Source: Acidobacteriaceae bacterium (GTDB taxonomy: Bacteria > Acidobacteriota > Terriglobia > Bryobacterales > Bryobacteraceae). From it: a stretch of DNA of 42,426 bases. A program made the position numbers and the translations under genes. The stretch's first letter is position 1, and each line of letters starts with the position of its first letter. Shown here piece by piece: positions 16,977-26,166 of the stretch. The stretch is taken from positions 1-42,426 of the forward strand of contig JAFAUR010001058.1 in assembly GCA_019243205.1 (NCBI GenBank), written 5' to 3'. Under the pieces are notes generated by a model. It did no database searches. It saw only the letters and a program-made list of their open reading frames with translations, and was not told where the DNA came from.

Positions 16977-17648
16977 CTAAGCGCGCGCGAGCGGTGACTC
17001 GTAGTACCGGTTCAGTAGATCCTCAGGCCCGTCGAAGATTGCAACACACCCGGCATTTCTGAGATCCGTTTCCGGAAATCCTCCGCATCGGACGCCCACA
17101 GTGCGGAGGCCGGCACGCTTGGCCGCTTCGGCATCGTGGGGACTGTCACCGACAACAATTACGTTCTGTTTTTTAACCCCATCACCTAACCGGCTAAGGG
17201 CAGCTTCGAAGATGTCGGGGTACGGTTTAGACCGCTCGGCATCAGCAGAAGACGTATGCGCGTGCACTAAGTCTTCAATTCCCGCGATGCGCTCGAACGT
17301 GCTTAGTTCATCTCCTTTGGAAGAAGAGGCAATTCCGAGCTTCTGCCCGTTGGCGGCTATGCGCTCGAACAGGTCGCGGACGCCCGGAAACGGTTTGACC
17401 TGCGGAAGGAATTTGCGTTTGAAGAGATCACTCCGGTATTCCGAGATTTGTTTGCCTTTCGTTTTCAGCTCTTCCGGGCTGAGGAAGACGGGTAGGAGTT
17501 GGTCTCCTCCCTTTCCGATCTGGCTTCGAATTCGACTGAATTCGAAGTCATATCCAAAATGAGCAAAAGCTTCCTGCCAGGCTTGGGCGTGAAGGTCGAC
17601 GGAGTCGAGAAGCGTTCCGTCCATATCGAAGATGATGGCGTCCACCAT
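16977..17648 (-). CDS. HAD-superfamily hydrolase (beta-phosphoglucomutase-like)
   Basis: A 223-residue cytoplasmic phosphatase or phosphomutase of HAD subfamily IA. Motif I is FDMDGTLLDS (Asp8 nucleophile, Asp10), motif II SSS near 108-110, motif III Lys141 in SKPYPDIFEAAL, and motif IV GDSPHDAEAA (167-176). A helical cap (about 15-90) is inserted after motif I. The substrate is probably a sugar phosphate, but the family is too broad to say which. ATG 17648 has an AGAGG ahead. It is divergent from the topoisomerase gene. Confidence 0.87.
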   Translation of the reverse strand: MVDAIIFDMDGTLLDSVDLHAQAWQEAFAHFGYDFEFSRIRSQIGKGGDQLLPVFLSPEELKTKGKQISEYRSDLFKRKFLPQVKPFPGVRDLFERIAANGQKLGIASSSKGDELSTFERIAGIEDLVHAHTSSADAERSKPYPDIFEAALSRLGDGVKKQNVIVVGDSPHDAEAAKRAGLRTVGVRCGGFPETDLRNAGCVAIFDGPEDLLNRYYESPLARA

Positions 17649-17738
17649 GAGTCCTCTCCATGGACTCGCGCAGCACGCCTGCGGCTACAAAGGTTCTGAA
17701 CGTAGTGTTTCAGCTTGTACTTGCATCCAATAACGAGA

Positions 17739-18821
17739 ATGTCTACGGCTTCGCATGTAGGTCCGGCTCTGCCGGACGAGGTGAAATCGGCTGAGAAAGC
17801 AGGACTGCGCTATGTAATTCCGGGCGGCGTCGGAATACGCCGCAGGAGGGCGGGTGCCGGGTTTGTTTACCTGGACAGACATGGAAGGGCCATCAAAGAC
17901 GAGCCAACTCTGAAACGCATCCGTTCGCTCGTGATTCCTCCGGCATGGAGTTCCGTTTGGATCAGCCCCGATCCAGACGGGCACATCCAAGCAGTCGGGC
18001 GTGACGCGAAAGGACGAAAGCAGTATCGTTACCACCCCGCGTACCGCGCCGTGCGCGACTCCGTGAAGTTCGACCGCATGCGAGCGTTCGGGGAGGCTCT
18101 GCCTCATCTACGCAGGATCATAGGACAGGACCTCGCCCGGCCTGGGCTCCCGAAGCGCAAGATTCTCGCGGCAGTGGTCAAGCTGCTGGAAACTACATAC
18201 ATTCGAATCGGGAATGAAGAATATGCCGAGGAGAACGGCTCGTTCGGATTGACGACGCTGCGAAACCAGCACGTGCAGATTTTGGGCGAGATGTTGAAGT
18301 TTAAATTCCGTGGCAAGAGCGGGCAAGTTCATGAGATCACGTTGGAAGATAAGCGGCTGGCGCGAATTTTGCGCAAATGCAAAGACATCCCCGGGAGTGC
18401 CCTCTTCCAATACATCGATGAAGAGGGTCAGCCTCAGACGATCGAGTCGGGCGATGTGAACGAGTACGTACGGGAAATCAGCGGGGGCGATTTCACGGCG
18501 AAAGATTTTCGTACCTGGGGAGGAACCTGTCTGGCTGCGAGCTATCTGCTCAGCCGGTGTGCAGCGGATAAGGAAGGCGAGAACGGTCCGACAAAGTCGG
18601 CGTTGGTAGATGTAGTGAAGGACGTGGCCGCAAAGTTGGGCAACAAGCCAGCAACGTGCAGGAAGTACTACATCCACCCATCCGTGATGGATTGTTACTC
18701 GAGCGGCGAGATTTGGGAATACGCCGAGAAGTATCGCGACAGCCGCAGCAATTATCTTTATGAGCAGATTGTCATTGGGCTCATCACACCCATGAAGAAG
18801 GCGGGGATCAAGGTGGCCTGA
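17739..18821 (+). CDS. DNA topoisomerase IB (poxvirus/eukaryote-like)
   Basis: A 360-residue monomeric type IB enzyme that relaxes supercoils through a 3'-phosphotyrosyl intermediate. The N-terminal domain ends near residue 115, and the catalytic domain shows RIGNEEYAEENGSFGLTTL (156-174; Arg156), FRGKSG (Lys193), DFRTWGGT (Arg258) and CRKYYIHPSV, where Tyr311 before IHP is the probable nucleophile. I take the ATG at 17739; a TTG at 17715 would add eight residues without conserved sequence. Bacterial members are accessory rather than essential. The SIS gene follows after 27 bp and may be co-transcribed. Confidence 0.92.
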   Translation: MSTASHVGPALPDEVKSAEKAGLRYVIPGGVGIRRRRAGAGFVYLDRHGRAIKDEPTLKRIRSLVIPPAWSSVWISPDPDGHIQAVGRDAKGRKQYRYHPAYRAVRDSVKFDRMRAFGEALPHLRRIIGQDLARPGLPKRKILAAVVKLLETTYIRIGNEEYAEENGSFGLTTLRNQHVQILGEMLKFKFRGKSGQVHEITLEDKRLARILRKCKDIPGSALFQYIDEEGQPQTIESGDVNEYVREISGGDFTAKDFRTWGGTCLAASYLLSRCAADKEGENGPTKSALVDVVKDVAAKLGNKPATCRKYYIHPSVMDCYSSGEIWEYAEKYRDSRSNYLYEQIVIGLITPMKKAGIKVA

Positions 18822-18848
18822 TGCCACCCCGGTAGATACGATAGAAGC

Positions 18849-19430
18849 ATGAAATCAGAAGTGATGGCGGGCCCAGAACAGCAGTTTCTGACCGCGTATC
18901 GTTCGAAGTTGTATCAGGCGCTCGACCGGATCGACCTCGATCAGGTCGAACGCGTCGTTCAGCTCTTAAAAGACGCCCGCGCCAATAATCGCCACATCTT
19001 CACGTGCGGCAACGGCGGCAGCGCTTCAACGGCTTCGCATTTCGTAACCGACATGGTAAAAGGCGCCAGCTATCTCCGCGACCAACGATTTCGCATCATC
19101 GCTCTAACGGATTCAATGCCGACCATCACGGCTTACTCGAATGATGTAAGTTACGACTGTGTTTTCACGGAGCAGCTGAAAAATTTCGCAGAACCGGGAG
19201 ATGTGTTGATCGCAATCAGTGGGTCTGGGAACTCACCGAACGTGGTATGCGCGATTGAATACGCCAGATCGAGGGGATGTTCGACCGTTGCGCTTACCGG
19301 GCGAGATGGCGGCAAGCTCGGTCGAGCAGCAGACGTTGAAGTACGCGTGGCAGAGGAGCATATGGGCAGAATCGAGGATGCGCACCTCATCATCTGCCAC
19401 ATGATCTGTTACTACTTCATGGAAAACTAG
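18849..19430 (+). CDS. SIS-domain sugar-phosphate isomerase, GmhA-like
   Basis: A 193-residue sugar isomerase-fold protein. The loop CGNGGSASTASHFVTDM (53-69) matches the sedoheptulose 7-phosphate isomerase family (GmhA), and SGSGNSP holds the phosphate-binding Ser. The catalytic Glu of E. coli GmhA in QHFAAE aligns with Asp68 here, a conservative change. EDAHLIICHMI near the C-terminus corresponds to the region with the second catalytic His. It may begin heptose synthesis for envelope glycans, fitting the neighbouring glycan genes, but other SIS isomerases are possible. Its stop shares CTAG with the flippase-like gene on the opposite strand. Confidence 0.82.
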   Translation: MKSEVMAGPEQQFLTAYRSKLYQALDRIDLDQVERVVQLLKDARANNRHIFTCGNGGSASTASHFVTDMVKGASYLRDQRFRIIALTDSMPTITAYSNDVSYDCVFTEQLKNFAEPGDVLIAISGSGNSPNVVCAIEYARSRGCSTVALTGRDGGKLGRAADVEVRVAEEHMGRIEDAHLIICHMICYYFMEN

Positions 19431-20494
19431 TCGGCAACCAAGCTCTGCTCTCGGCCGTGGATCGTGACAGTTTCCAGCGCCGGGGCGATAGTCTTGGCCT
19501 TCTTAAATTTCACAAGCGCGATCAGGCCCCAGATGCCGATCATGACGTACATGAGCGCCTGGAATAAAAGAATATAAGCGATGGAATCCGTGCGACTGAT
19601 GCCGAACGGTGTCAGCACGCTCACTGCTACAAACTGGTAAATTCCGACGTAACCTGGAGTCGAAGGCAGTGCACTGCCCAGACCGAGTCCCGCAATCAGC
19701 AGAAATGCTATGGGGGCGTTGATGGAGACTCCCAACGCCTTCGCGCCGATCATGGTCGTGACCGCATCGAGGCACCAGATGACACAAGTGAGCGCGAGGA
19801 AGCCGCCCAGCCTTTTCAGATCATGGAAACTCCGGATCCCGCGGAGGATATGTTCGATCAAATGCTGCAGGCGCTCGCAAATGTTTTGCGGAAGCGGCAG
19901 CGCCTTCAAGACGGTTTTTGAAACCTTATCCAGGTAAGGCAAGGTTGCGAGCGCCAGGATGCCGCAAGCACCGGCTATCGCAAACGGCTTCGCCGCTGCC
20001 GCCAGCCACCCAGGCCGAAAGGAAATCGTAAGCAGCACAAGTGCGCTGATTGTCACAAGCGCAATTGCATCCGCAAGACGTTCGCAAAGCGCGGTCGTCA
20101 ATACAAACGCTTTGCTCAAACCGGAACGTGAGCTGATCATCAGCGTGCGCACCACTTCCCCAGCCCGCGCGGGCAAGAAATTGTTGCCGAAATACCCGGC
20201 AGAAGTGGCCCAGAACGCTGTCGAGACGCTGATATTGCCCTCAGCCTTCAGGAGAATGCGCCAGCGAAAAGCGCGTAGAAATAGGGCGGTTGAGAAGATA
20301 GCGCAGCAAAGCAGCAGAAACGGAACATTCGCATGTGCGAGAATCCGGCCCACGCGGGCCCATTCGATGCCTCGGAGGGAGAAATAAAGCAGGATGGCTG
20401 CGAGGGCGATCGCAAACACAGTTGAAACAAAACGCATGCCCAGGCGAGTGCCGGTAGCCCTCGGTGAAGGTTCGCTATTCTGAGGAAAATCCAA
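19427..20494 (-). CDS. Flippase-like integral membrane protein (UPF0104/LPG synthase TM family)
   Basis: A 355-residue polytopic membrane protein with about eight helices. The family hallmarks are RAFRWRILLKAEG near 73-85, YFGNNFLPARAGEVVRTLM (100-118) and SALPSTPGYVGIYQF in the C-terminal half, where the Pro-Ser-Thr-Pro-Gly motif is diagnostic. It lacks the lysyltransferase domain of MprF. The TTG at 20494 is preceded by AGAGG seven bases upstream, which decides the start. It is the last gene of the glycan operon, so moving a lipid-linked sugar across the membrane is a reasonable inferred role. Confidence 0.82.
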   Translation of the reverse strand: MDFPQNSEPSPRATGTRLGMRFVSTVFAIALAAILLYFSLRGIEWARVGRILAHANVPFLLLCCAIFSTALFLRAFRWRILLKAEGNISVSTAFWATSAGYFGNNFLPARAGEVVRTLMISSRSGLSKAFVLTTALCERLADAIALVTISALVLLTISFRPGWLAAAAKPFAIAGACGILALATLPYLDKVSKTVLKALPLPQNICERLQHLIEHILRGIRSFHDLKRLGGFLALTCVIWCLDAVTTMIGAKALGVSINAPIAFLLIAGLGLGSALPSTPGYVGIYQFVAVSVLTPFGISRTDSIAYILLFQALMYVMIGIWGLIALVKFKKAKTIAPALETVTIHGREQSLVAD

Positions 20495-20570
20495 AATCGT
20501 ACCTCTATCTACTCTCGCATTTTCAGCTACAAATTCCTAGCCGCTCCCACCCCCGTTGGGCGTAACGATA

Positions 20571-22085
20571 CTACAGCTTAGGAGCATTTACGAGGTACAA
20601 ACGGTAGGGGCCCACCCAGCCAAGAAGTTCAATCTGTGCGCCTTCAGATTTCAGCGCGTTATACATCCAATACTCCCCGTACAGTAAGAACTGCGTATGG
20701 GTGCGGCGAAACTGGAAGTAATCCGTCAACGGCCATCCTGTCCAGCGATGAATGGCGAGAGCGGCCAGGGCGGCGTTATCGTTTCCCGCAAACCTCAACA
20801 TCGATTCCCGGCTGGTAATCATGATGAGGCGAGATGAAAGCCACGCCGGTCCGTAAAGATGAGTGCGCATAGCGAAGTCAAAGTCCGGGCTTACCAGGTC
20901 GAGATGAGGGTAGCGGTTCAGCAGATCCGGGTTTTCGCCGGCCCACTGCGACGAAGGCGAAAACGCGGGCTGCCGAGCTAAATCGATGTAGCCGATTTGG
21001 TCGACTATGAGCGAGATGAAGAGAGCTCCTAACAAAGCCGTGCGATTTCCGCCTGCTGCGTAATAGATGGCGGCTCCGACGAGAATGGCGACGCCGATAA
21101 TCATGTAGATGGCATGCCAAACCCGGAAGGTATTCGACGCAAGTCCGGCTGTGGAGAACACTAACAAGGGCGAGAGCGCGAAGGCGGAGGCAACGACCCA
21201 TTGGTAAGGACGAAGCCCATCGACGCGGCCTGGATCACGGAACACGAATCGCAGCGTGACGGCGACACCGAGCGCGGTAAGCGCAACAGGATAATTTAAC
21301 GAATTGAGAAACGTAAGACCTAAATCGCCCGCGCTGAGCGGGTGAAAAGGGTGAGCCCGATAGATGGCGCCCGCGGGCAGAAAGGCGGCATAGATGGGAG
21401 CAGCGACTAGAGCAGCAGCGGCGAGAGACGTCCAGACGGCCCAATCGATCGCGCGCCTTACGGCTGAGCGTACCAACTCACCGAGCACGATCGGAACGAT
21501 TCCGAATGCGGCGTAGTAGTGCAGCAGCATTGCCGCTTCTGTGGAAATTCCCAGCAAAACAATCCAGAAGCGTCTGTTCACACGGGCCTGAGCTGCCCTG
21601 TCCCACGACAGTAACGCGGCGGCGAGAGCAGCGATTAGCAGAGAATATGGCCGCGCCATGGCGCCATACTCAGCATGCGGGCTGCTCGCCAAAAGTTCGG
21701 CCGCTATGAGTGCTACTCCGAATCCGAGCCAGTCGCGGACGACTCCGAACAGTGCGGCTGCTGCAATACACATCCCGAGGATGGATGGGATCCGCACAGC
21801 AAGATCCACGGGGACAGGGAGATGCGCGAAAAGAAAGCTAACGATCGGGAATAAAGGCGGATCGACATTAAGCGGTTCCCGCCGTAGCAGCGTCAGAACA
21901 GTCTGAAGATTCGCGGATTGCGCGGATATCCGCGCCATCAGCTCGTCTGTGTTGAGCGGGGTGTGGAGCGCGCGGACGAGGAGATCAAAGCAGATCAATG
22001 CCAGGAGTGCAAACAGGGACAGCTCTTCTCGCTTGGGCGTAAGAGCGAGTCGGAGGTGAGCCGTTCTCCTGGTGCAGGAACTCAA
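20571..22085 (-). CDS. GT-C type membrane glycosyltransferase (ArnT/PMT-like), copy 1
   Basis: A 504-residue protein with about ten membrane helices and a soluble C-terminal part (from about 390). The first extracytoplasmic loop holds the acidic pair Asp47-Glu48 (PLNTDELM), the position of the catalytic acid in the GT39/GT83 class that uses polyprenyl-phosphate sugars. DPPLFPIVSFLF follows, a PP motif common in the class. The TTG at 22085 begins 11 bases after the preceding stop; no better start is visible. The acceptor is unknown. It lies in the six-gene operon after a similar enzyme; the two are probably diverged paralogues. Confidence 0.72.
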   Translation of the reverse strand: MSSCTRRTAHLRLALTPKREELSLFALLALICFDLLVRALHTPLNTDELMARISAQSANLQTVLTLLRREPLNVDPPLFPIVSFLFAHLPVPVDLAVRIPSILGMCIAAAALFGVVRDWLGFGVALIAAELLASSPHAEYGAMARPYSLLIAALAAALLSWDRAAQARVNRRFWIVLLGISTEAAMLLHYYAAFGIVPIVLGELVRSAVRRAIDWAVWTSLAAAALVAAPIYAAFLPAGAIYRAHPFHPLSAGDLGLTFLNSLNYPVALTALGVAVTLRFVFRDPGRVDGLRPYQWVVASAFALSPLLVFSTAGLASNTFRVWHAIYMIIGVAILVGAAIYYAAGGNRTALLGALFISLIVDQIGYIDLARQPAFSPSSQWAGENPDLLNRYPHLDLVSPDFDFAMRTHLYGPAWLSSRLIMITSRESMLRFAGNDNAALAALAIHRWTGWPLTDYFQFRRTHTQFLLYGEYWMYNALKSEGAQIELLGWVGPYRLYLVNAPKL

Positions 22086-22096
22086 TCGATATCACT

Positions 22097-23695
22097 TCAT
22101 TCCGGGTTGGGGGACCGCGCCTCGAATAGCCAAGCCCCGCCTTGCCGCGCGACCACTCTGTCGAGTAATCCCTTGCTAGCGAGCCAATCGGTCATCACAT
22201 CGGTCGAGATTCCGGTGTGGAGGATATAGAAACGTGGATATCTGGCGAAAAAGGTTGCGGCATCGGTTATGGGCAAATCGGGGCGGATTGGAATCCAGCG
22301 CTTTACCTGGTTCTCATTGGTCGGGTCAGGACTGACAACTCCCGCGGGCGCTGTGACGTACACGAAGCGAGACCTGGTCGCGGGCGGAGCCGATTCTTCC
22401 AGCTGAAGAAATTGAAGACCTTCTCCGATCACGACTGGAAGTGACCTGTCCGTCCGGGCCAACATGGGCTGCAGGTAATCTGCTCTTTCGCCGAAACTTG
22501 GAATGTCCATGAGAGTCATCGAGCAGGCTATCAGGACCATGAAAGGCCCGATGATTCGGATGGTCGACAGATGACTAACGACGCAGGCGGCCAGAATGGA
22601 GAAACCCAGACACCCAATCAGGCAGTAACGATCATTGAAAGTCTTTGTGACGAGACGAGCGACGATGAAGATGCACAATGGGAACACAACCTCACAGAAA
22701 GCTATCACGTATAGGTTGGTCCGGCTCTTCTCGGTCGGTCCTGCCGCCACTCTGAAACTCGATGCCTTCAGACCGCGCGACCCGCTCAGGGCGTAAGCGG
22801 CCCCGAGCAGAACAATTGTGGAAAGAAGAAAGAGCACGTGCTGTCCGCTGAACAGGAACAGTTTCATGTACACGAAGCCGAGTGCGGATATTTTGGGCCT
22901 AGCGTAATAGGAGCTGCCCCAAGTATCGCCGGCATTGAAGCGGCTGAGAGTTCTGAGTAGCGGCAACCAGGCTAGCGAGCATAAGCCGGAAACAATAAGC
23001 GCAATCCAAACTGCAGGTCGCACTCTGGCGTGAAGCATCGACCACACGAGTTCCATAGAGCCGAGGCAGACCACGAAGAGCGCCGCATAGAAGTGCAGTG
23101 ATCCGGTGAAGGCGAGGAGGAGTGCAATCCCCGCGACGCGCCAGAACGAGATGCCAGTCCGGTCGAGATCGTCCCAGAGCAATGTGGCAAGGGCAAAACA
23201 AGCAACTAGCAGCGCATACGGGCGTGCCTGCAGAGCGAAAAAGGGCAGGAATCCTAATAGCGCGAATGTCACACCAAAGGCGGCTGAACTGATGTCCAGA
23301 TAACGACGGAGAAGCGTGAACAGGCAAATGCCGGTGACGATATGAGCGAAAACCGACAATAGCCGGTAAACCAAGTAGCTATCTCCCGCAACAGCCGACA
23401 AGTAATGAAGCAGGAGGTGGTAAGTTGGCGGCGAGAATTCGGCACCGTGCGCCAGTGCCGAGTAGATAGCAGCAGCGGATGGCAAACGGGCGACCCACAC
23501 CGCAAGGACCTCATCCATCCAAAGAGGGTTCGAGGCGGCAGCCCGCAAAATAACAACGAGATCGCAGAATAGAAACAATACAACCAAGGCCAGCACTAAT
23601 CTATCGCCGGTCAGCGCCGCTCCTCTCCATACACGGACGCGGTTGCGGTTGGTCGTGGAAATTTGATCGGTATCGATTTCGGTGGGCGCAGCCAT
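22097..23695 (-). CDS. GT-C type membrane glycosyltransferase (ArnT/PMT-like), copy 2
   Basis: A 532-residue polytopic membrane protein. The first outer loop reads SNPLWMDEVLAVW with Asp61-Glu62, followed by FSPPTYHLLLHYL, as in the GT39 superfamily. About ten helices run to residue 430 and a periplasmic C-terminal domain follows. ATG 23695 comes one base after the epimerase stop, so the genes are coupled; a longer TTG frame overlaps the epimerase and is unlikely. Polyprenyl-phosphate sugar is the expected donor, supplied by the GT2 in the same operon. Confidence 0.75.
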   Translation of the reverse strand: MAAPTEIDTDQISTTNRNRVRVWRGAALTGDRLVLALVVLFLFCDLVVILRAAASNPLWMDEVLAVWVARLPSAAAIYSALAHGAEFSPPTYHLLLHYLSAVAGDSYLVYRLLSVFAHIVTGICLFTLLRRYLDISSAAFGVTFALLGFLPFFALQARPYALLVACFALATLLWDDLDRTGISFWRVAGIALLLAFTGSLHFYAALFVVCLGSMELVWSMLHARVRPAVWIALIVSGLCSLAWLPLLRTLSRFNAGDTWGSSYYARPKISALGFVYMKLFLFSGQHVLFLLSTIVLLGAAYALSGSRGLKASSFRVAAGPTEKSRTNLYVIAFCEVVFPLCIFIVARLVTKTFNDRYCLIGCLGFSILAACVVSHLSTIRIIGPFMVLIACSMTLMDIPSFGERADYLQPMLARTDRSLPVVIGEGLQFLQLEESAPPATRSRFVYVTAPAGVVSPDPTNENQVKRWIPIRPDLPITDAATFFARYPRFYILHTGISTDVMTDWLASKGLLDRVVARQGGAWLFEARSPNPE

Positions 23696-23696
23696 C

Positions 23697-24557
23697 TTAG
23701 GATGAATGGAATGGTAAAGGTTCAACTCCGTACTTTTCCATCTTCGAAAAGTCGGGTTTTAGATTTTGGTAAATGAAGCTGATAACGCTATCGCTACGGA
23801 CTGGCAGTTTGATTTGCATTAGTTCAGATGTCCTTAGCCCGCCGTAAAGGATTCGCCACGGAACGGGTATAAAAGTAACTTTGCGGCCCTCCTCCTCAGC
23901 TATTAAGGAAACAATATCGCGGAACGGCCAAGCCTTCGGATGAGCAATCGTCAGCGGTGACGGTTCCCCGTCGAAATCGCCTGCGACTGCGCGGGCAATA
24001 ACCTGCATTAGGGTTTTCTCATGTAAGAGGTACTGGGGAGCGCGTCCGTCGCCAATCAGCGGAATAAGTTTGCTCTTCCGAACCTGTTCTCGGATCGTTC
24101 CGAAGATGCCCCCGGAATGGGGACCAAACACGAGCCCGGGGCGAAGAACGGTTCCGCCCATCGAGTTGAACGTATCCTCCACTTCGAGCTTGGAGCGTCC
24201 GTATGCGGAGTGGCAGCCCGGAAACGCGCTGATGGTTGAGATAAAGATAAACCGAGATACTCCGGCGCGGCCCGCCATCTCAAGAAGCCGGCGGGACCCG
24301 GCGACACTGGAACCCCGCAGTTCGTCGAGGCTGTTTGCTCGCATGTCCCAGGCTGCGTGCACTAATGTCGTCACTCCGCGAGCACGCAATGCACCAGAGA
24401 TATCGGTCGCCGCTTCCAACTCCCACTGCAAGTCGTTTCGGTTTCCCGGCCGGCGCACAAGCGGCACAACTGCCGCTTGCGGCGAGATTGCATCCACAAT
24501 CAGTGAACCAACATAGCCGGTTGCGCCAGTAACCGCACAGACTTCGGAAGCAGGCAT
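23697..24557 (-). CDS. NAD-dependent epimerase/reductase (extended SDR)
   Basis: A 286-residue extended short-chain dehydrogenase with the Rossmann loop VTGATGYVGSL (9-19), Ser/Thr in ISTISAF (106-112) and the catalytic YGRSK (Tyr119, Lys123). The C-terminal half binds the substrate, normally a nucleotide sugar or lipid-linked sugar. It lies between the GMC oxidoreductase (4-bp gap) and a GT-C gene (1-bp gap). The pairing with a flavoprotein oxidase suggests it re-reduces a keto-sugar made by that enzyme, as DprE2 does for DprE1, but the sequence does not show the substrate. Confidence 0.82.
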   Translation of the reverse strand: MPASEVCAVTGATGYVGSLIVDAISPQAAVVPLVRRPGNRNDLQWELEAATDISGALRARGVTTLVHAAWDMRANSLDELRGSSVAGSRRLLEMAGRAGVSRFIFISTISAFPGCHSAYGRSKLEVEDTFNSMGGTVLRPGLVFGPHSGGIFGTIREQVRKSKLIPLIGDGRAPQYLLHEKTLMQVIARAVAGDFDGEPSPLTIAHPKAWPFRDIVSLIAEEEGRKVTFIPVPWRILYGGLRTSELMQIKLPVRSDSVISFIYQNLKPDFSKMEKYGVEPLPFHSS

Positions 24558-24561
24558 TGCG

Positions 24562-26154
24562 CTACGAGTAAGCGTTCAACATCGAGCCGATGCGGTAAGC
24601 ATTGGCCATAACGCTTAGAGTGATGGTTGTTGCCGGAATGGACGGGAATATAGTCGAATCCACGGCGTGGATCCGGCTCAAACCCGCCGGTCTCCCGAAA
24701 ATATCGCTTTGGCCGCGCGTGGGAGTGTTGGACATGGGGAAAGTTCCCCCGGAATGAAACCCGCGTCCGGGTCGACCGGCCTTGAACATCGGGACAAGCG
24801 GCACCAATCCAGTAGTGCCCATGAGACCCGATAGTTTCTTGGTCACTTTGCGCAGAATTTTCTGAGTCTCCGGTTTCGGCATGCCCCGGAGGTGGAGAAA
24901 GTCCGTTCCGTTTTGCATGCGAAGAGTGAGGTCCATATCAGGCGAGTGAGCGGAATGCAAATAACCCTGAAAGAGCAACAATCTACCGACAAATGTCTCG
25001 AACGGGAAGAAACGCTTCAAAGGTCCAAGTTTGTCGACCACGGGTTCTCGAAACAGCTCGTTATACGTATAGGTCTGCAGATGAATCGTGTAGGGGCTGA
25101 TACCGCGATCGAGGACTTCGATAAACAGTTGAGCCAGGGTGTGTAGCCGCTCGGTTGCCACGTCGCTAGTACCCTTCACGCGCAATAACGGCAACAGGAA
25201 GTACTGCGAATCGCGAAGCTTCACAGCAGAGTCGTACCAGCCTAAAGAGCGTAGCAGGACAGCGGCGGTCCCAAGGACGCCCGCGCCCACGAACACTCGA
25301 TCGCCCTGCATCCGGATTTCCCCGCCCTGGGCCTCGATTCCCTGAATGGCGACACCTGTCGCATTTTCCTCGACCGTCCGAACTGTGGTACCTGGGCGAT
25401 AGTGGAAATGAGGATGTTTGAGCAGATCTGACAAAGTGGAATCGACGGAGTAGATGAGCCGATGCGGGCACCCGTACATGCAAAGCCCACAGGCCACACA
25501 GCCGGACGTGCCATTCAGCTGCGCCTTCACGGCCAGCCTGGCCACTCCAAACGAGATGCCTTCCGCTTTCAGCTTATCCCGCCGCCTTTCGAGGTCTGCG
25601 AGCAGCCCCTGTGCCTGACGGCTCATCGGTAGAGGCGTATACCGATCGCTGTACAAAGGGAAATCGGCTTCCAGATCATCGCGACGGGCCGCGAGTGGCA
25701 TCCAACGAAACACAGCGCGGTAGCCGGGCTCCAGGTCCTGCTGCGTGATCGGCCAGTCCTCCAAGTCGCGCTGCAGATAGGGAAGGACTGCGCTTCCCCA
25801 CACGGTGCTGAGCCCACCTTGTGCGTATGACGGTCTGGATTCCGATCCTTCGCATCTCACCGGAGTTGCTCCCGGGAGCAGACGGTACGGGAAGTCAGAA
25901 CCGTAAGCCAGTTTCAGGGGAATACCGGACGCGCCCGCACTCATGCCGTCTTTCATGAAAGCGACTGATTCTCCCGTCCATTCTGCCGGTGCCCGCTGTG
26001 CGACTTCGAGGATTTTCTGCAGACGTTGCGGCTCGATCGTCTGACCGGAATCGAGCATAGTGACTTCGGCACCGGCGTCCAACAAACCTTTCGCACAGGC
26101 GACACCGGCGGGACCGGAGCCAATGACGAAGATCAAGGCAGGCCCCCAGGGCAC
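24562..26154 (-). CDS. GMC oxidoreductase with a ferredoxin-like cysteine motif
   Basis: A 530-residue FAD enzyme that oxidises an alcohol group. The ADP-binding loop is VIGSGPAGVACAKGL (10-24) with an acidic end MLDSG; the C-terminal GMC signature includes FHSGGTFPM, VDSTIFPSIPATTITL and a final helix. Cysteines 219, 222, 225 and 229 form CVACGLCMYGCP, the CxxCxxCxxxCP pattern. Bacterial FAD-dependent glucose dehydrogenases of this family have a [3Fe-4S] cluster in a comparable Cys motif, so an Fe-S cluster and an external electron acceptor are plausible. No export signal is seen. The GTG start lies 12 bases after the GT2 stop; with the following epimerase it could remodel a lipid-linked sugar. 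Confidence 0.83.
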   Translation of the reverse strand: MPWGPALIFVIGSGPAGVACAKGLLDAGAEVTMLDSGQTIEPQRLQKILEVAQRAPAEWTGESVAFMKDGMSAGASGIPLKLAYGSDFPYRLLPGATPVRCEGSESRPSYAQGGLSTVWGSAVLPYLQRDLEDWPITQQDLEPGYRAVFRWMPLAARRDDLEADFPLYSDRYTPLPMSRQAQGLLADLERRRDKLKAEGISFGVARLAVKAQLNGTSGCVACGLCMYGCPHRLIYSVDSTLSDLLKHPHFHYRPGTTVRTVEENATGVAIQGIEAQGGEIRMQGDRVFVGAGVLGTAAVLLRSLGWYDSAVKLRDSQYFLLPLLRVKGTSDVATERLHTLAQLFIEVLDRGISPYTIHLQTYTYNELFREPVVDKLGPLKRFFPFETFVGRLLLFQGYLHSAHSPDMDLTLRMQNGTDFLHLRGMPKPETQKILRKVTKKLSGLMGTTGLVPLVPMFKAGRPGRGFHSGGTFPMSNTPTRGQSDIFGRPAGLSRIHAVDSTIFPSIPATTITLSVMANAYRIGSMLNAYS

Positions 26155-26166
26155 GACCCCAGCACG

